From positions 124,001 to 188,000 of the forward strand of contig NZ_BBUL01000090.1 in NCBI RefSeq assembly GCF_000953825.1: DNA of 64,000 nt. The letters are read 5' to 3'. This document shows, in pieces, positions 26,736 to 35,018 of this stretch. This DNA is from Cellvibrio sp. OA-2007 (GTDB taxonomy: Bacteria > Pseudomonadota > Gammaproteobacteria > Pseudomonadales > Cellvibrionaceae). The stretch's first letter is position 1; each line of letters begins with the position of its first letter. Made by a program: the position numbers and the translations under genes. Below the pieces are notes generated by a model that made no database searches, was not told the DNA's origin, and saw only the letters and a list, made by a program, of their open reading frames with translations.

Positions 26736-27566
26736 ATGCTCGACGCAGTCCTGTTAATCTTACGTGAAGTGCTAGAGGCGGCATTAATTTTGAGCCTATT
26801 ACTTGCGCTTAGCCAGAAACTCCATTTGCAGTTTCGCTGGAGCCTTATCGCCGTAACCATCGGCACCATAGGCTCCTGGTTACTTGCGCACTATGCTTAT
26901 GAGATTGCCGACGCAATGGATGGGACAGGCCAAGAATTATTAAACGCAGCGTTGTACTCAGTGGTCATTTTGAGTGTCATCGCACTTGGGCTATTTATTT
27001 GCCCACTGGCATTTAAGTCGCATCTAGAAAACAACCTAACCCAGAAAAAAATATTTGCTTCACCTTCAGGAAAAAAATTGATTTACCGTTTATGTATTGT
27101 GATTGTCAGTTTTTCCTTGGCAAGGGAGGCATCTGAAATATGGATTTACCTCTCGGCTTTCACGCACGACACAGAAATGCTTTCATCCGCACTAATTGGT
27201 TCTGCTATTGGCGCAGGTATTGGGATGAGTTTGGGCGCCAGCACTTACTATGCATTTACCTTCATGCAAAAAAGCTATTTTATTCCTGTTTTTCTTGCAA
27301 TCATCACCTTGCTTGCAGGTGGACTCTCGATGCAAATTGCCAAACAGTTAATGCAAATTGGCTGGCTCGATTCAGCAACCCCTCTCTGGGACAGCACTTT
27401 TTTAGTAGATGAACACTCCTGGGTAGGGGAATTGCTGTATGCCTTAATAGGATACGATTCTCGCCCCGCACCAATCCAAGGTATCTTTTATTTATTAACT
27501 ATCACCCCAGTAGTATCTGCATGCGCATGGCATGCATGGCAGCTGCGAGTAAAAACTCATGAATAA
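26736..27566 (+). CDS. FTR1/EfeU-family iron permease
   Basis: The 276-residue membrane protein has about seven helices and two REXXE iron-binding motifs: REVLE (residues 10-14) and REASE (about 129-133), both characteristic of FTR1/EfeU ferric or ferrous iron permeases. It begins 1 bp after the cupredoxin gene and overlaps the following gene by 8 bp. No EfeB peroxidase is nearby, so it resembles the two-part permease plus cupredoxin type. It would deliver iron that the diiron protein of this operon needs. Confidence 0.92.
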   Translation: MLDAVLLILREVLEAALILSLLLALSQKLHLQFRWSLIAVTIGTIGSWLLAHYAYEIADAMDGTGQELLNAALYSVVILSVIALGLFICPLAFKSHLENNLTQKKIFASPSGKKLIYRLCIVIVSFSLAREASEIWIYLSAFTHDTEMLSSALIGSAIGAGIGMSLGASTYYAFTFMQKSYFIPVFLAIITLLAGGLSMQIAKQLMQIGWLDSATPLWDSTFLVDEHSWVGELLYALIGYDSRPAPIQGIFYLLTITPVVSACAWHAWQLRVKTHE

Positions 27567-28257
27567 ATTCAGCATCCAATGTGGGCTGCTTTTATGCACA
27601 CTTAATACGCTACCCGTTTACGCAGAAATGAATCGCGTCTACCACCCCTATGTTGAGCAATACGAACGCGAGCTGGAATACGGCTTCACGCTGCGCGATT
27701 TCAACAACGAAAAAGAGCTGCTTAATCGCGCAGGCATAGGCTATGCGTGGAACGATAAAATCTTTACCGAAGTTTATCTACTAACCGAGTCCATCACCCA
27801 TGAGGGCAAACAGATTCGCGGTTATGAAGCGGAAATAAAATGGCAACTCACTGAGCAGGGTGAGTATTGGGCTGACTGGGGTTTACTGCTGGAAGCGGGT
27901 ACCGCCAGGGAAATCAGCAGCCATGAAATTTCGCTAGGCATCTTATGGGAAAAAGAATTAACCAACCGCTGGGTGGCAACCGCCAATGCCAGTGCAGAAT
28001 ATGAATACGGCAGCGATATTGTCGACGAATTTGAAACTGCGTTGCGCGCGCAGCTGCGCTACCGCTACAGCGTGACAATTGAGCCTGCGATTGAATTTTA
28101 TTTAGATGATCAGGATTGGGCAGCAGGCCCGGCACTGATGGGTACAGTAAAATTATCTGGCCGCAAACAAATGCGCTGGGAGCTTGGCCTGTTATTTGGT
28201 TTGGATGAGGGCACGCCGGAAAATACTGTGCGCGGCGGTTTTGAATTTGAGTTTTAG
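27559..28257 (+). CDS. Predicted outer-membrane beta-barrel protein, unknown function
   Basis: The 232-residue protein has a signal peptide (about 1-22, VYA) followed by alternating strands rich in aromatic and charged residues. It ends GGFEFEF, with the final Phe usual for BAM-inserted barrels. I do not recognise a family. Similar proteins are found after FTR1 genes. Start ATG 27559 overlaps the FTR1 gene by 8 bp. It is the last gene before the terminator at 28272. Confidence 0.72.
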   Translation: MNKFSIQCGLLLCTLNTLPVYAEMNRVYHPYVEQYERELEYGFTLRDFNNEKELLNRAGIGYAWNDKIFTEVYLLTESITHEGKQIRGYEAEIKWQLTEQGEYWADWGLLLEAGTAREISSHEISLGILWEKELTNRWVATANASAEYEYGSDIVDEFETALRAQLRYRYSVTIEPAIEFYLDDQDWAAGPALMGTVKLSGRKQMRWELGLLFGLDEGTPENTVRGGFEFEF

Positions 28258-28271
28258 AAAGCACTAACAAA

Positions 28272-28300
28272 AAAGGCGACCGCAGAAACTGGTCGCCTTT
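28272..28300. terminator. Bidirectional rho-independent terminator
   Basis: A perfect 10-bp stem (AAAGGCGACC at 28272-28281 and its complement at 28291-28300) encloses a nine-base loop, with A run upstream and T run at the 3' arm. It lies between the convergent ten-gene operon and the PEP-CTERM-like gene, so it can serve both. Confidence 0.85.
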
Positions 28301-28321
28301 TGGAATGAATTTTTACAAAAT

Positions 28322-28936
28322 TTACTTGCGGATATTTTTCTTTCTAATCAATACCAAGCCGCTTAAACCAATCAGCAACATTACCAGCGGGCTAGATTCA
28401 ACTACATTGGCTTTTGCAGTCACTACCACATTGTCCAAGAAGTTACCCAAAGTACCCGCATCGTAAGTAGTGAAGGTGATTTTACTGGTGCTATTGGTAG
28501 CAACAAAACTACCGGTATATTGCTTCCAACTACCCACCACATGATCATTCAACAGTGCAGAAAGAGTGCCCACATTGAAATAAAACTGCTCGTTATTGTT
28601 CACGCGCGCCCGGTAAAGGAATGACACATCGTAAGTTTGGCCAACAACAGTAGAGAAGTTTTGGAAGATGGAAAACACAGAACCTTTAAATGGGTGCGCA
28701 TTCAGCTCTGCGTATTGGGTACCTTCAAGTGCGATTACGCCTGCATGATTATCCCAGATTTCAATATTATCGCCTTCCCAGCCATTGACCGCTGCAGATG
28801 AAAAATAGGCCCACTTACCCGTGGCAACATTGTTATCCTCAAAGCCGCCATTCACAATAAGATTGGCGTTTGCGCCTAAACACATAAGACTCAACATTAA
28901 GCCAATGCAAGACGCGTAAATTGATTTAAAAGACAT
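28322..28936 (-). CDS. Secreted protein with PEP-CTERM-like C-terminal sorting tail
   Basis: The 204-residue product starts at ATG 28936 (GAGGAAA ribosome site); a start at 28990 is less likely. It has a signal peptide (about 1-25), an N-terminal NLIVNGGFEDNN typical of DUF642 or CBM-like beta-sandwich proteins, and a C-terminal tail. The tail is a hydrophobic segment, PLVMLLIGLSGLVLI, followed by RKKNIRK. It resembles a PEP-CTERM exosortase signal, but the Pro-Glu-Pro motif is replaced by ESSP. Such signals anchor or sort proteins in biofilm-forming species. No exosortase is in the window. Confidence 0.75.
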   Translation of the reverse strand: MSFKSIYASCIGLMLSLMCLGANANLIVNGGFEDNNVATGKWAYFSSAAVNGWEGDNIEIWDNHAGVIALEGTQYAELNAHPFKGSVFSIFQNFSTVVGQTYDVSFLYRARVNNNEQFYFNVGTLSALLNDHVVGSWKQYTGSFVATNSTSKITFTTYDAGTLGNFLDNVVVTAKANVVESSPLVMLLIGLSGLVLIRKKNIRK

Positions 28937-29189
28937 GTAAATTTCCTCGGTTGATAAAGTTATAGGCGGTCGATCAGCAAAATCATCCACTTGTCGTTAA
29001 AATTTGCAAAATGCGCGCCATAATTTTTTTTGTCATCACAATCAACAATTTAACGATAACCACGTCACAATAACAAAGACTAAAGCGTAAAGAAAATCGA
29101 CACACAGCGATCACCACCAAGGAATTGACGCTTTAAATCGTCTAATTATTGGCACCTAAGCGACCCGGAATCACCAATGGAAACACCAC

Positions 29190-29747
29190 ATGAATGCAGC
29201 TGATCAAAGCGAGCTAATTCGCACCGCACAAGGCGGTGATAGCCAAGCTTTTGCGCAGCTACTGGCAAACCAGTACGACAGCATTTACCGCTTTGCCTAC
29301 CGCTGGTGTGGCAACCCAAGCGATGCAGAAGATATCACCCAGCTCGCCTGTATAAAACTCGCGCAAACTATCGCGCAATTCCGCTTTGAGGCTGCCTTTA
29401 GCAGTTGGCTGTACCGCTTGGTAATCAATTGCGCGAAAGACTGGTACAAGAGCCAGAATCGTCACCAACACGACAATATCGATCATTGGATCGAGCCGGA
29501 GCGCGCGCCAGACCAAACTGCGGAGAATAGTATTTATCTGCAACAGCTATTAGGCCTACTCGACCAAATGGCCGAAGGCTTTAAAGAAGCAGCGCTATTG
29601 GTGCACGGAGAAGGCCTGAGCCACGCAGAGGCCGCCGCAATCCTGCAAGTGAAAGAATCCACCGTCTCCTGGCGGCTTCACGAAATACGCAAACAACTTC
29701 AGCTTCTGCAACAGCAGCCCGATGGAAGCTGGGAGCTCTCGCTATGA
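29190..29747 (+). CDS. ECF sigma-70 family RNA polymerase sigma factor
   Basis: The 185-residue protein has sigma region 2 (RFAYRWCGNPSDAEDITQLACIKL, FSSWLYRLVINCAKDW) and region 4 (GLSHAEAAAILQVKESTVSWRLHEIRKQL). It is an extracytoplasmic-function sigma factor. The start is at ATG 29190. Its stop overlaps by 4 bp the start of a membrane VWA protein, which may act as its regulator. No promoter sequence that it recognises is evident in the window. Confidence 0.92.
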   Translation: MNAADQSELIRTAQGGDSQAFAQLLANQYDSIYRFAYRWCGNPSDAEDITQLACIKLAQTIAQFRFEAAFSSWLYRLVINCAKDWYKSQNRHQHDNIDHWIEPERAPDQTAENSIYLQQLLGLLDQMAEGFKEAALLVHGEGLSHAEAAAILQVKESTVSWRLHEIRKQLQLLQQQPDGSWELSL

Positions 29748-31765
29748 ACAAAACGCCTATGAACGAAGATGACTTGAAGCAACTGCTGCAACAGCAGCCG
29801 CCAGCGCCAGATGCGGAAACCAAAGCCCGCCATATGGCGGCAGCTATGGCCGCATTCAGTGCGCAGCAAAAACCAGAAGTGGAAAATTTATCGACAGTGG
29901 CAACACCAGCCAATGAAACCTGTGCCAGTGAAAAAAAATCCAATATCCTCCAAGGATTTTTCCAGCGCCTTCGTCTTACCCGTGACACCAACCATCACGG
30001 GACCAAACCTATGAACACCTCCTCATTTGAACAACGCCCCTTCTGGCAAAAACCAGCCCTGATTTCCGGCATTGCCGCATCCAGCCTTGCCGTATTGGCG
30101 GGATTAACCTTTATGCAGCACTTAATGATTAACTCAGACCAGGAAGAATTAGCCGCGCGCATTGCAGAGCAATCGCTTAGCAAAACTGTACCGTTGATTG
30201 TGCAAGAACCGGCCGCCGAGGCCTCAGTATCATTACAACGAGTGGAAAAAATTGCCATCTCGCCAAAAATGAAAGCCGAAGTGCAACCAATGGCGCTTGC
30301 TGCACCCGCACCAATGGTAGAAGAAATAATTGTTAACCAACCATCGCAAGAATTCCGCGACCGCTTTGAAGACTTTAAAGAAAACAGTGTTATCGCTACG
30401 AGTGAAAACCCTGTCTCGACGTTTTCTATTGATGTGGATACCGCCTCTTACAGTTTTGTGCGGCGTATGCTCAACAACGGTCAATTGCCGGAAAAAGATG
30501 CGGTACGCACGGAAGAGATGATCAATTATTTTGATTATGCCTACCCATTACCACGCGACAAAAAGACGCCCTTTGTTACTTATACCAGCGTAATAGATTC
30601 ACCCTGGAAAGCAGGCAATAAATTAATTCATATCGGCATTCAGGGTTATCAACTGGCAGCGAGTGAAATCCCGCAATCCAATCTGGTGTTTTTATTGGAT
30701 GTTTCTGGCTCTATGGATGAACCCAGCAAATTGCCGCTGGTAAAACAATCCATGAGTTTATTGTTAGATACGCTCAAACCTGACGATACGATTGCAATTG
30801 CGGTTTATGCCGGTGCCGCCGGAACCGTACTTGAACCCACCAAAGTAAAAGAGAAAAGTAAAATTCTCGCCGCATTAAATAATTTGCAAGCGGGTGGCAG
30901 CACGGCCGGTGCCGAAGGTATCGCGCTTGCCTACCAATTAGCGGAGGCAAACTTTAATGCAAAAGGCGTTAACCGCATTATCCTCGCCACCGATGGTGAC
31001 TTTAATGTCGGCCAAACCGGTGACGAACAATTGCAAGATTTTGTCGAGCGCAAACGCGAGAAAGGGATTTATTTATCGGTGCTCGGTTTTGGCCAAGGTA
31101 ATTATCAAGACGCAATGATGCAAACCCTCGCGCAAAACGGCAACGGCACCGCAGCCTATATCGATACACTCAGCGAAGCGCAAAAAGTATTAGTCACTGA
31201 AGCCACATCGACCTTATTCCCGATCGCTAAAGATGTAAAAATTCAAGTGGAATTTAACCCCAACACCGTTAAAGAATATCGCTTGATCGGTTACGAAACC
31301 CGCGCACTCAACCGCGAAGATTTTAGCAATGATAAAGTCGATGCCGGTGAAATTGGCGCAGGCCAACGGGTAACGGCGATTTATGAAATCACACCAGTCG
31401 GTGCGCAGAGTGGATTACTGGAAGACAGTCGCTATCAACCCAAAAACAAAGTTGATGCTAGCAACAGCAGTGAATACGCCTTCTTGCGCTTGCGCTATAA
31501 ATTACCGAGCGAAACCAAATCCAATTTGATCGAGACACCTATCGCTGTAGCACGTAAAGTTAAGATTAATGCGGAATATCAACAAGAAGTGAATTTCTCC
31601 ATTGCCGTCGCTGGGTTTGCGCAGCTACTGAAAGGAAGCAACTACGCTGGCAATTTTACTTACGACAAAGTGATTGAACTGGCGCAAGCGAACAAAGGGA
31701 AAGATGAATATGGCTACCGCACGGAGTTTGTGCAGTTGGTGAGAAAGGCGAAAGTAGCCCAGTGA
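29744..31765 (+). CDS. VWA-domain membrane protein (YfbK-like, DUF3520)
   Basis: The 673-residue protein has a cytoplasmic N-terminus of about 105 residues, one membrane helix (about 108-128) and then a large extracytoplasmic part. Residues about 210-300 match the VWF-A N-terminal region (STFSIDVDTASYSFVRRML). A VWA domain follows, with MIDAS motif LLDVSGSMDEPS (about 318) and Thr/Asp residues of ATDGDFNVG. The C-terminal DUF3520 includes FAQLLKGSNYAG. Coupling to the sigma factor by a 4-bp overlap suggests that the N-terminal part acts as an anti-sigma domain; that is inference. Confidence 0.9.
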   Translation: MNKTPMNEDDLKQLLQQQPPAPDAETKARHMAAAMAAFSAQQKPEVENLSTVATPANETCASEKKSNILQGFFQRLRLTRDTNHHGTKPMNTSSFEQRPFWQKPALISGIAASSLAVLAGLTFMQHLMINSDQEELAARIAEQSLSKTVPLIVQEPAAEASVSLQRVEKIAISPKMKAEVQPMALAAPAPMVEEIIVNQPSQEFRDRFEDFKENSVIATSENPVSTFSIDVDTASYSFVRRMLNNGQLPEKDAVRTEEMINYFDYAYPLPRDKKTPFVTYTSVIDSPWKAGNKLIHIGIQGYQLAASEIPQSNLVFLLDVSGSMDEPSKLPLVKQSMSLLLDTLKPDDTIAIAVYAGAAGTVLEPTKVKEKSKILAALNNLQAGGSTAGAEGIALAYQLAEANFNAKGVNRIILATDGDFNVGQTGDEQLQDFVERKREKGIYLSVLGFGQGNYQDAMMQTLAQNGNGTAAYIDTLSEAQKVLVTEATSTLFPIAKDVKIQVEFNPNTVKEYRLIGYETRALNREDFSNDKVDAGEIGAGQRVTAIYEITPVGAQSGLLEDSRYQPKNKVDASNSSEYAFLRLRYKLPSETKSNLIETPIAVARKVKINAEYQQEVNFSIAVAGFAQLLKGSNYAGNFTYDKVIELAQANKGKDEYGYRTEFVQLVRKAKVAQ

Positions 31766-31784
31766 TAATTCACTGCTGAAAACT

Positions 31785-31820
31785 AAAAAGCCGCCCTGTA
31801 TTGCTACAGGTCGGCTTTTT
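31785..31820 (+). terminator. Rho-independent terminator after the VWA gene
   Basis: A stem of about 15 bp (left arm from AAAAAGCCG at 31785, with CCTGTA-TTGC-TACAGG at the tip, and right arm ending CGGCTTTTT at 31820) has one mismatch. It is followed by T residues. Being symmetric with an A run on the left, it can also stop the convergent DUF1993 gene. Confidence 0.85.
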
Positions 31821-31846
31821 AACTTCTTTTTGATTCGTTTTTTAAA

Positions 31847-32359
31847 TCAGCTCTTGTAAGGCATGCTTCCAAGATAATCCTTCTTACCTACATCTACCCC
31901 GTTGTGACGCAGAATCGCGTAGGCGGTGGTGATATGAAAATAGATATTAGGGATTGCATGTTGGATGGCAAACTCGGTGCCGGTGAGATATTTACCTTCC
32001 CAGCGCGGCTGGCTGACATGGCGCTCAGCAGCGCCGTCGAATTCTTCAGGCTTAACACTGGCAAGATATTCCAACACCGATTGAATGCGCGCTTTCAATT
32101 CTGGCAAGGTCGTTTCGGTATCGGCATGCACCGGAGCGGATTCCACTTTGCCGATCAACCGCGCAACACCCAGCTTGGCGGTATCGCAAGCGATTTGTAC
32201 TTGGCGAATTAAATTGAACTGATCGGGCGCAAGGCGTGAATTCAACAGTACTGACACATCAAATTTTTTCGCTTCCGCATGCGCCGCGCCTTTATCAAGA
32301 ATGGCATTGAGGTTATTGAGCGCTTTGGTGAATTGCACCAAGGTGAGTTCGTAGAACAT
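31847..32359 (-). CDS. DUF1993 family protein
   Basis: The 170-residue protein matches the DUF1993 family, a helical-bundle group related to DinB-like proteins. Evidence is the length, LTLVQFTKALNNLNAILDKG near the start, LAPDQFNLIRQVQIACDTAK, and the C-terminal HAIPNIYFHITTAYAILRHNGV. The function is unknown. No signal peptide is seen. The start at 32359 has AGGAGAAAACC upstream. It is a single gene, with a repeat-rich gap behind it. Confidence 0.9.
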   Translation of the reverse strand: MFYELTLVQFTKALNNLNAILDKGAAHAEAKKFDVSVLLNSRLAPDQFNLIRQVQIACDTAKLGVARLIGKVESAPVHADTETTLPELKARIQSVLEYLASVKPEEFDGAAERHVSQPRWEGKYLTGTEFAIQHAIPNIYFHITTAYAILRHNGVDVGKKDYLGSMPYKS

Positions 32360-32455
32360 GGTTTTCTCCTAATTGAATGTAGACAGCGTTAATCGCCTGA
32401 GCGTGGCAACTGTAATCATGTGGGGGCAGATACCTACGTTTCAACGGGTACGGGA

Positions 32456-32540
32456 GTCGTCATGCCCGCCTGCGGGTATCCATAGAGCTTATCGGAAAAC
32501 CAATAGCTGGACTCCCGCAAGCGGGAGTAACTCAAGGAGA
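32456..32540. repeat. Paired REP-like inverted palindromes between DUF1993 and motB
   Basis: Two short GC-rich palindromes face each other. The first at 32456-32482 contains CCCGC-CT-GCGGG; the second at 32507-32530 contains ACTCCCGC-AA-GCGGGAGT. The outer sequence of the second, read on the minus strand, resembles the first (GT-AC-t-CCCGC-nn-GCGGG-a-TCCA). This is the usual organisation of a BIME or REP doublet, common in intergenic regions. No RAYT transposase is nearby. A search for copies in the genome would be decisive. Confidence 0.6.
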
Positions 32541-32606
32541 ATTGAAGTAAGCCATATTACTTTTTTGGCAGGATTTTTAGAGGTGCAGTATTGTGTTTGT
32601 GCGATC

Positions 32607-33578
32607 TTATTGCACTCGCGCTGCGTCAATTGCATCGTCCACTTCGGTGGGCGAGAGAATTTTCGGCCCGGTTGGCTTGGGCGGCGCAAATGCTTCACTA
32701 CTTTTGATCAAGTGCGCACTATCAATTCCCACCCCACTACCGAGCGCATCGGCGACCGCTTTTTTCAGTACGATAATGGCGATGCGGCGGTTGATAGGAT
32801 CACCCGGTTTGTCGACCATCAATGGCGCTGCTGAACCCATGCCTTGCACCGTTGCGACTTTGGCCTCGGGATAACTTCCCCCCAACAAAGCGCGGCGCGC
32901 GGAGTTGGCGCGGTCGGCCGACAACTCCCAGTTGGTGTAAGTAGCACCCGCACCATAAGGCGTAGCATCGGTATGGCCGGTGACACTGATTTTGTTTTGC
33001 ACCTTATCCAGAATCGGCGCCAGTGCATGTAATACGTCGGACGACCACTTCTGCAGGTTGGCACTGCCCACATCAAACATGGGGCGCTGATCTTTATCCA
33101 CAATCTGGATACGCAAACCTAACGCGGTGAAATCAATCAGGATTTGATCCTTGATTTGCTGGAATACGGAATCCAATGCATTGATTTCAGTTTCTAATTG
33201 CTGCTTCAAATCTTCAAGTTGCTGGGTTTCAATTTTCTCCAGTTCTTTTTGCAGCTGTTCTTCAGAGAGATCTTTTGATGACTCATCATTAGGCTCCTCT
33301 GCCTGCGTGAGCTCCAGAGGGCGATCCTGATCGATCAAGCCCAAATCCGCTCCGCCTTCACCCACAACATACTGGCTACCTGGCTCTTGGAAATAAGCTG
33401 AAATTGCTTTTTGCTCTTCTTTGGATGTACTGCCCAGCAACCACATCAACAAAAAGAAGGCCATCAGCGCGGTCATAAAGTCTGCTAACGCCACCTTCCA
33501 GGAGCCGCCATGGTGCCCATGGCCATGCCCCTTTTTCTTTTTGATAATAATAGGTTGCTGATTCGCGCCCTTTTCCAT
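32607..33578 (-). CDS. motB: Flagellar motor stator protein MotB
   Basis: The 323-residue protein has a His-rich basic N-terminus (KKKGHGHGHHGG) and a single membrane helix with the proton-binding Asp in VALADFMTALMAFFLLMW. A coiled linker rich in Glu and Gln follows, then an OmpA-like peptidoglycan-binding domain with ISVTGHTDATPYG and NWELSADRANSARRAL. It anchors the stator in the cell wall. It follows motA on the same strand with 24 bp between. Length and motifs agree with MotB of gammaproteobacteria. Confidence 0.95.
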   Translation of the reverse strand: MEKGANQQPIIIKKKKGHGHGHHGGSWKVALADFMTALMAFFLLMWLLGSTSKEEQKAISAYFQEPGSQYVVGEGGADLGLIDQDRPLELTQAEEPNDESSKDLSEEQLQKELEKIETQQLEDLKQQLETEINALDSVFQQIKDQILIDFTALGLRIQIVDKDQRPMFDVGSANLQKWSSDVLHALAPILDKVQNKISVTGHTDATPYGAGATYTNWELSADRANSARRALLGGSYPEAKVATVQGMGSAAPLMVDKPGDPINRRIAIIVLKKAVADALGSGVGIDSAHLIKSSEAFAPPKPTGPKILSPTEVDDAIDAARVQ

Positions 33579-33602
33579 CGATAATTACCTTAAAAAATGG
33601 CC

Positions 33603-34457
33603 TTATTTCTTAGCGCGATACTGTTCTTCCAACTCTTTAAAGCTGGGGCGAACGCTGTGGAATAACACTTTGCGGCCAAATTCCACCGCAACTTGTGGTG
33701 GAACGCCATTCATAGACGCAACCAGCACCGCTTTAATGCACTCATAGGAGCGCGATTCATCGCGGTTCTTGCCATTGAGATAAGACGCAAACGGCGCAAT
33801 AAAACCGTACGCAAATAGAATCCCCAGCAGGGTTCCCACCAAAGCCGCCGCTACCGCAGCACCAATCTCTGCTGGTGGGCCACCAATTTTACCCATGGTG
33901 ATAATGACCCCCAATACCGCCGCAACAATACCAAAACCGGGCAAACCGTCTGCCGCGTTTTGAATGGCCCCGGGAATAACAGAGGATTCCTGATGATGGC
34001 CATCAAGCTCTTGCTCCATTAAGGATTCCAACTCATGGGGCGCCATATTGCCCGCCACCATAATGCGCAGGTAGTCGCAAATAAATTCCACAATATGGTG
34101 ATCTTTCAAAATACTCGGATAGTTAGCAAAGAGCGGGCTGTTCTCTGGCTCTTCAATATCCCCTTCAATTGCCATCAAACCTTCGCGGCGGGTTTTATTG
34201 AGGATGTCATACAACAGCGTCAGTATTTCCAAATAAAACATTTTATTAAATTTGGATGGGGTCATCAGTGCCCCTGCCGATTTAATAACACCGATGGTAA
34301 CGGACAGCGGATTACCAATAATCATTGCCCCAAACGATGCGCCGCAAATAATCAGCACCTCGATCGGTGACATCAACGCCATAGGGTTACCACCGTGGAC
34401 GACGAAACCGCCAACCACACACCCCAGGACGACAATAATCCCTAGAATAATATTCAC
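33603..34457 (-). CDS. motA: Flagellar motor stator protein MotA
   Basis: The 284-residue membrane protein has four helices and the MotA signature: MSPIEVLIICGASFGAMIIGNP near the N-terminus, then LPGFGIVAAVLGVIITMG and IGAAVAAALVGTLLGILFAYGF. The cytoplasmic loop (about 60-165) contains the charged region REGLMAIEGDIEEPENS that contacts FliG. It works with MotB as the proton channel that drives rotation. No other flagellar genes are in the window, as expected for unlinked motAB. Confidence 0.95.
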   Translation of the reverse strand: MNIILGIIVVLGCVVGGFVVHGGNPMALMSPIEVLIICGASFGAMIIGNPLSVTIGVIKSAGALMTPSKFNKMFYLEILTLLYDILNKTRREGLMAIEGDIEEPENSPLFANYPSILKDHHIVEFICDYLRIMVAGNMAPHELESLMEQELDGHHQESSVIPGAIQNAADGLPGFGIVAAVLGVIITMGKIGGPPAEIGAAVAAALVGTLLGILFAYGFIAPFASYLNGKNRDESRSYECIKAVLVASMNGVPPQVAVEFGRKVLFHSVRPSFKELEEQYRAKK

Positions 34458-34682
34458 TCAAAAACCCCCAGCTCTGCGACAGGCTCAATTAAAACGGCAA
34501 AAATGCTCAAAAAAACAACACAACAGTGGCGACAACAGTATTGATACGGTTTGAGTATAGGCAGGTTGATTTGAGGTTCAAGCAAGCTCGATGAATTAGC
34601 TGCAATTGACCTGCCATGAGTGATCGCCCACACTGGCACACCCACACAAATCAACCACTTGCTTAATAACTATAGGTTAACG

Positions 34683-34997
34683 ATGAAAATTGATGAACTA
34701 TCGCCCGCCAGCCAACAAGCATTAGAAGCCGCCGCATTTCGCCGCCTGCTGCAACATTTGGACAGCCGCAAAGATGTACAAAATATTGACCTGATGAACC
34801 TTGCGGGATTTTGCCGCAACTGCCTGAGCAAATGGTATGTAGCCGCCGCCCAAGCAGAGAACATTGAAGTGGACTATGAAGACGCACGCGCCCGTATTTA
34901 CGGCATGCCCTATACAGAATGGAAAGAAAAATTTCAGGTGGAAGCCAGTGCCGCGCAGCTGCAGGAATTTCAGCAAGCTACGCAGCAGGATAAATAA
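34683..34997 (+). CDS. DUF1244 family small protein
   Basis: The 104-residue protein starts at ATG 34683 and matches the DUF1244 family: AAFRRLLQHLDSRKDVQNIDLMN, GFCRNCLSKW with a CxxC pair, and GMPYTEWKEKFQ near the C-terminus. The function is unknown; the family is common in gammaproteobacteria and alphaproteobacteria. It is cytosolic. An ATG 21 codons earlier has no support. It is flanked by motA (divergent) and the large hybrid kinase (convergent). Confidence 0.88.
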   Translation: MKIDELSPASQQALEAAAFRRLLQHLDSRKDVQNIDLMNLAGFCRNCLSKWYVAAAQAENIEVDYEDARARIYGMPYTEWKEKFQVEASAAQLQEFQQATQQDK

Positions 34998-35018
34998 GTA
35001 AGCGCAACAAGGCTCCAG

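Noticed and set aside
32373-32834. 153-residue plus-strand ORF with Cys and His
   Set aside because: It runs through the REP doublet and the antisense of motB and has no recognisable domain.
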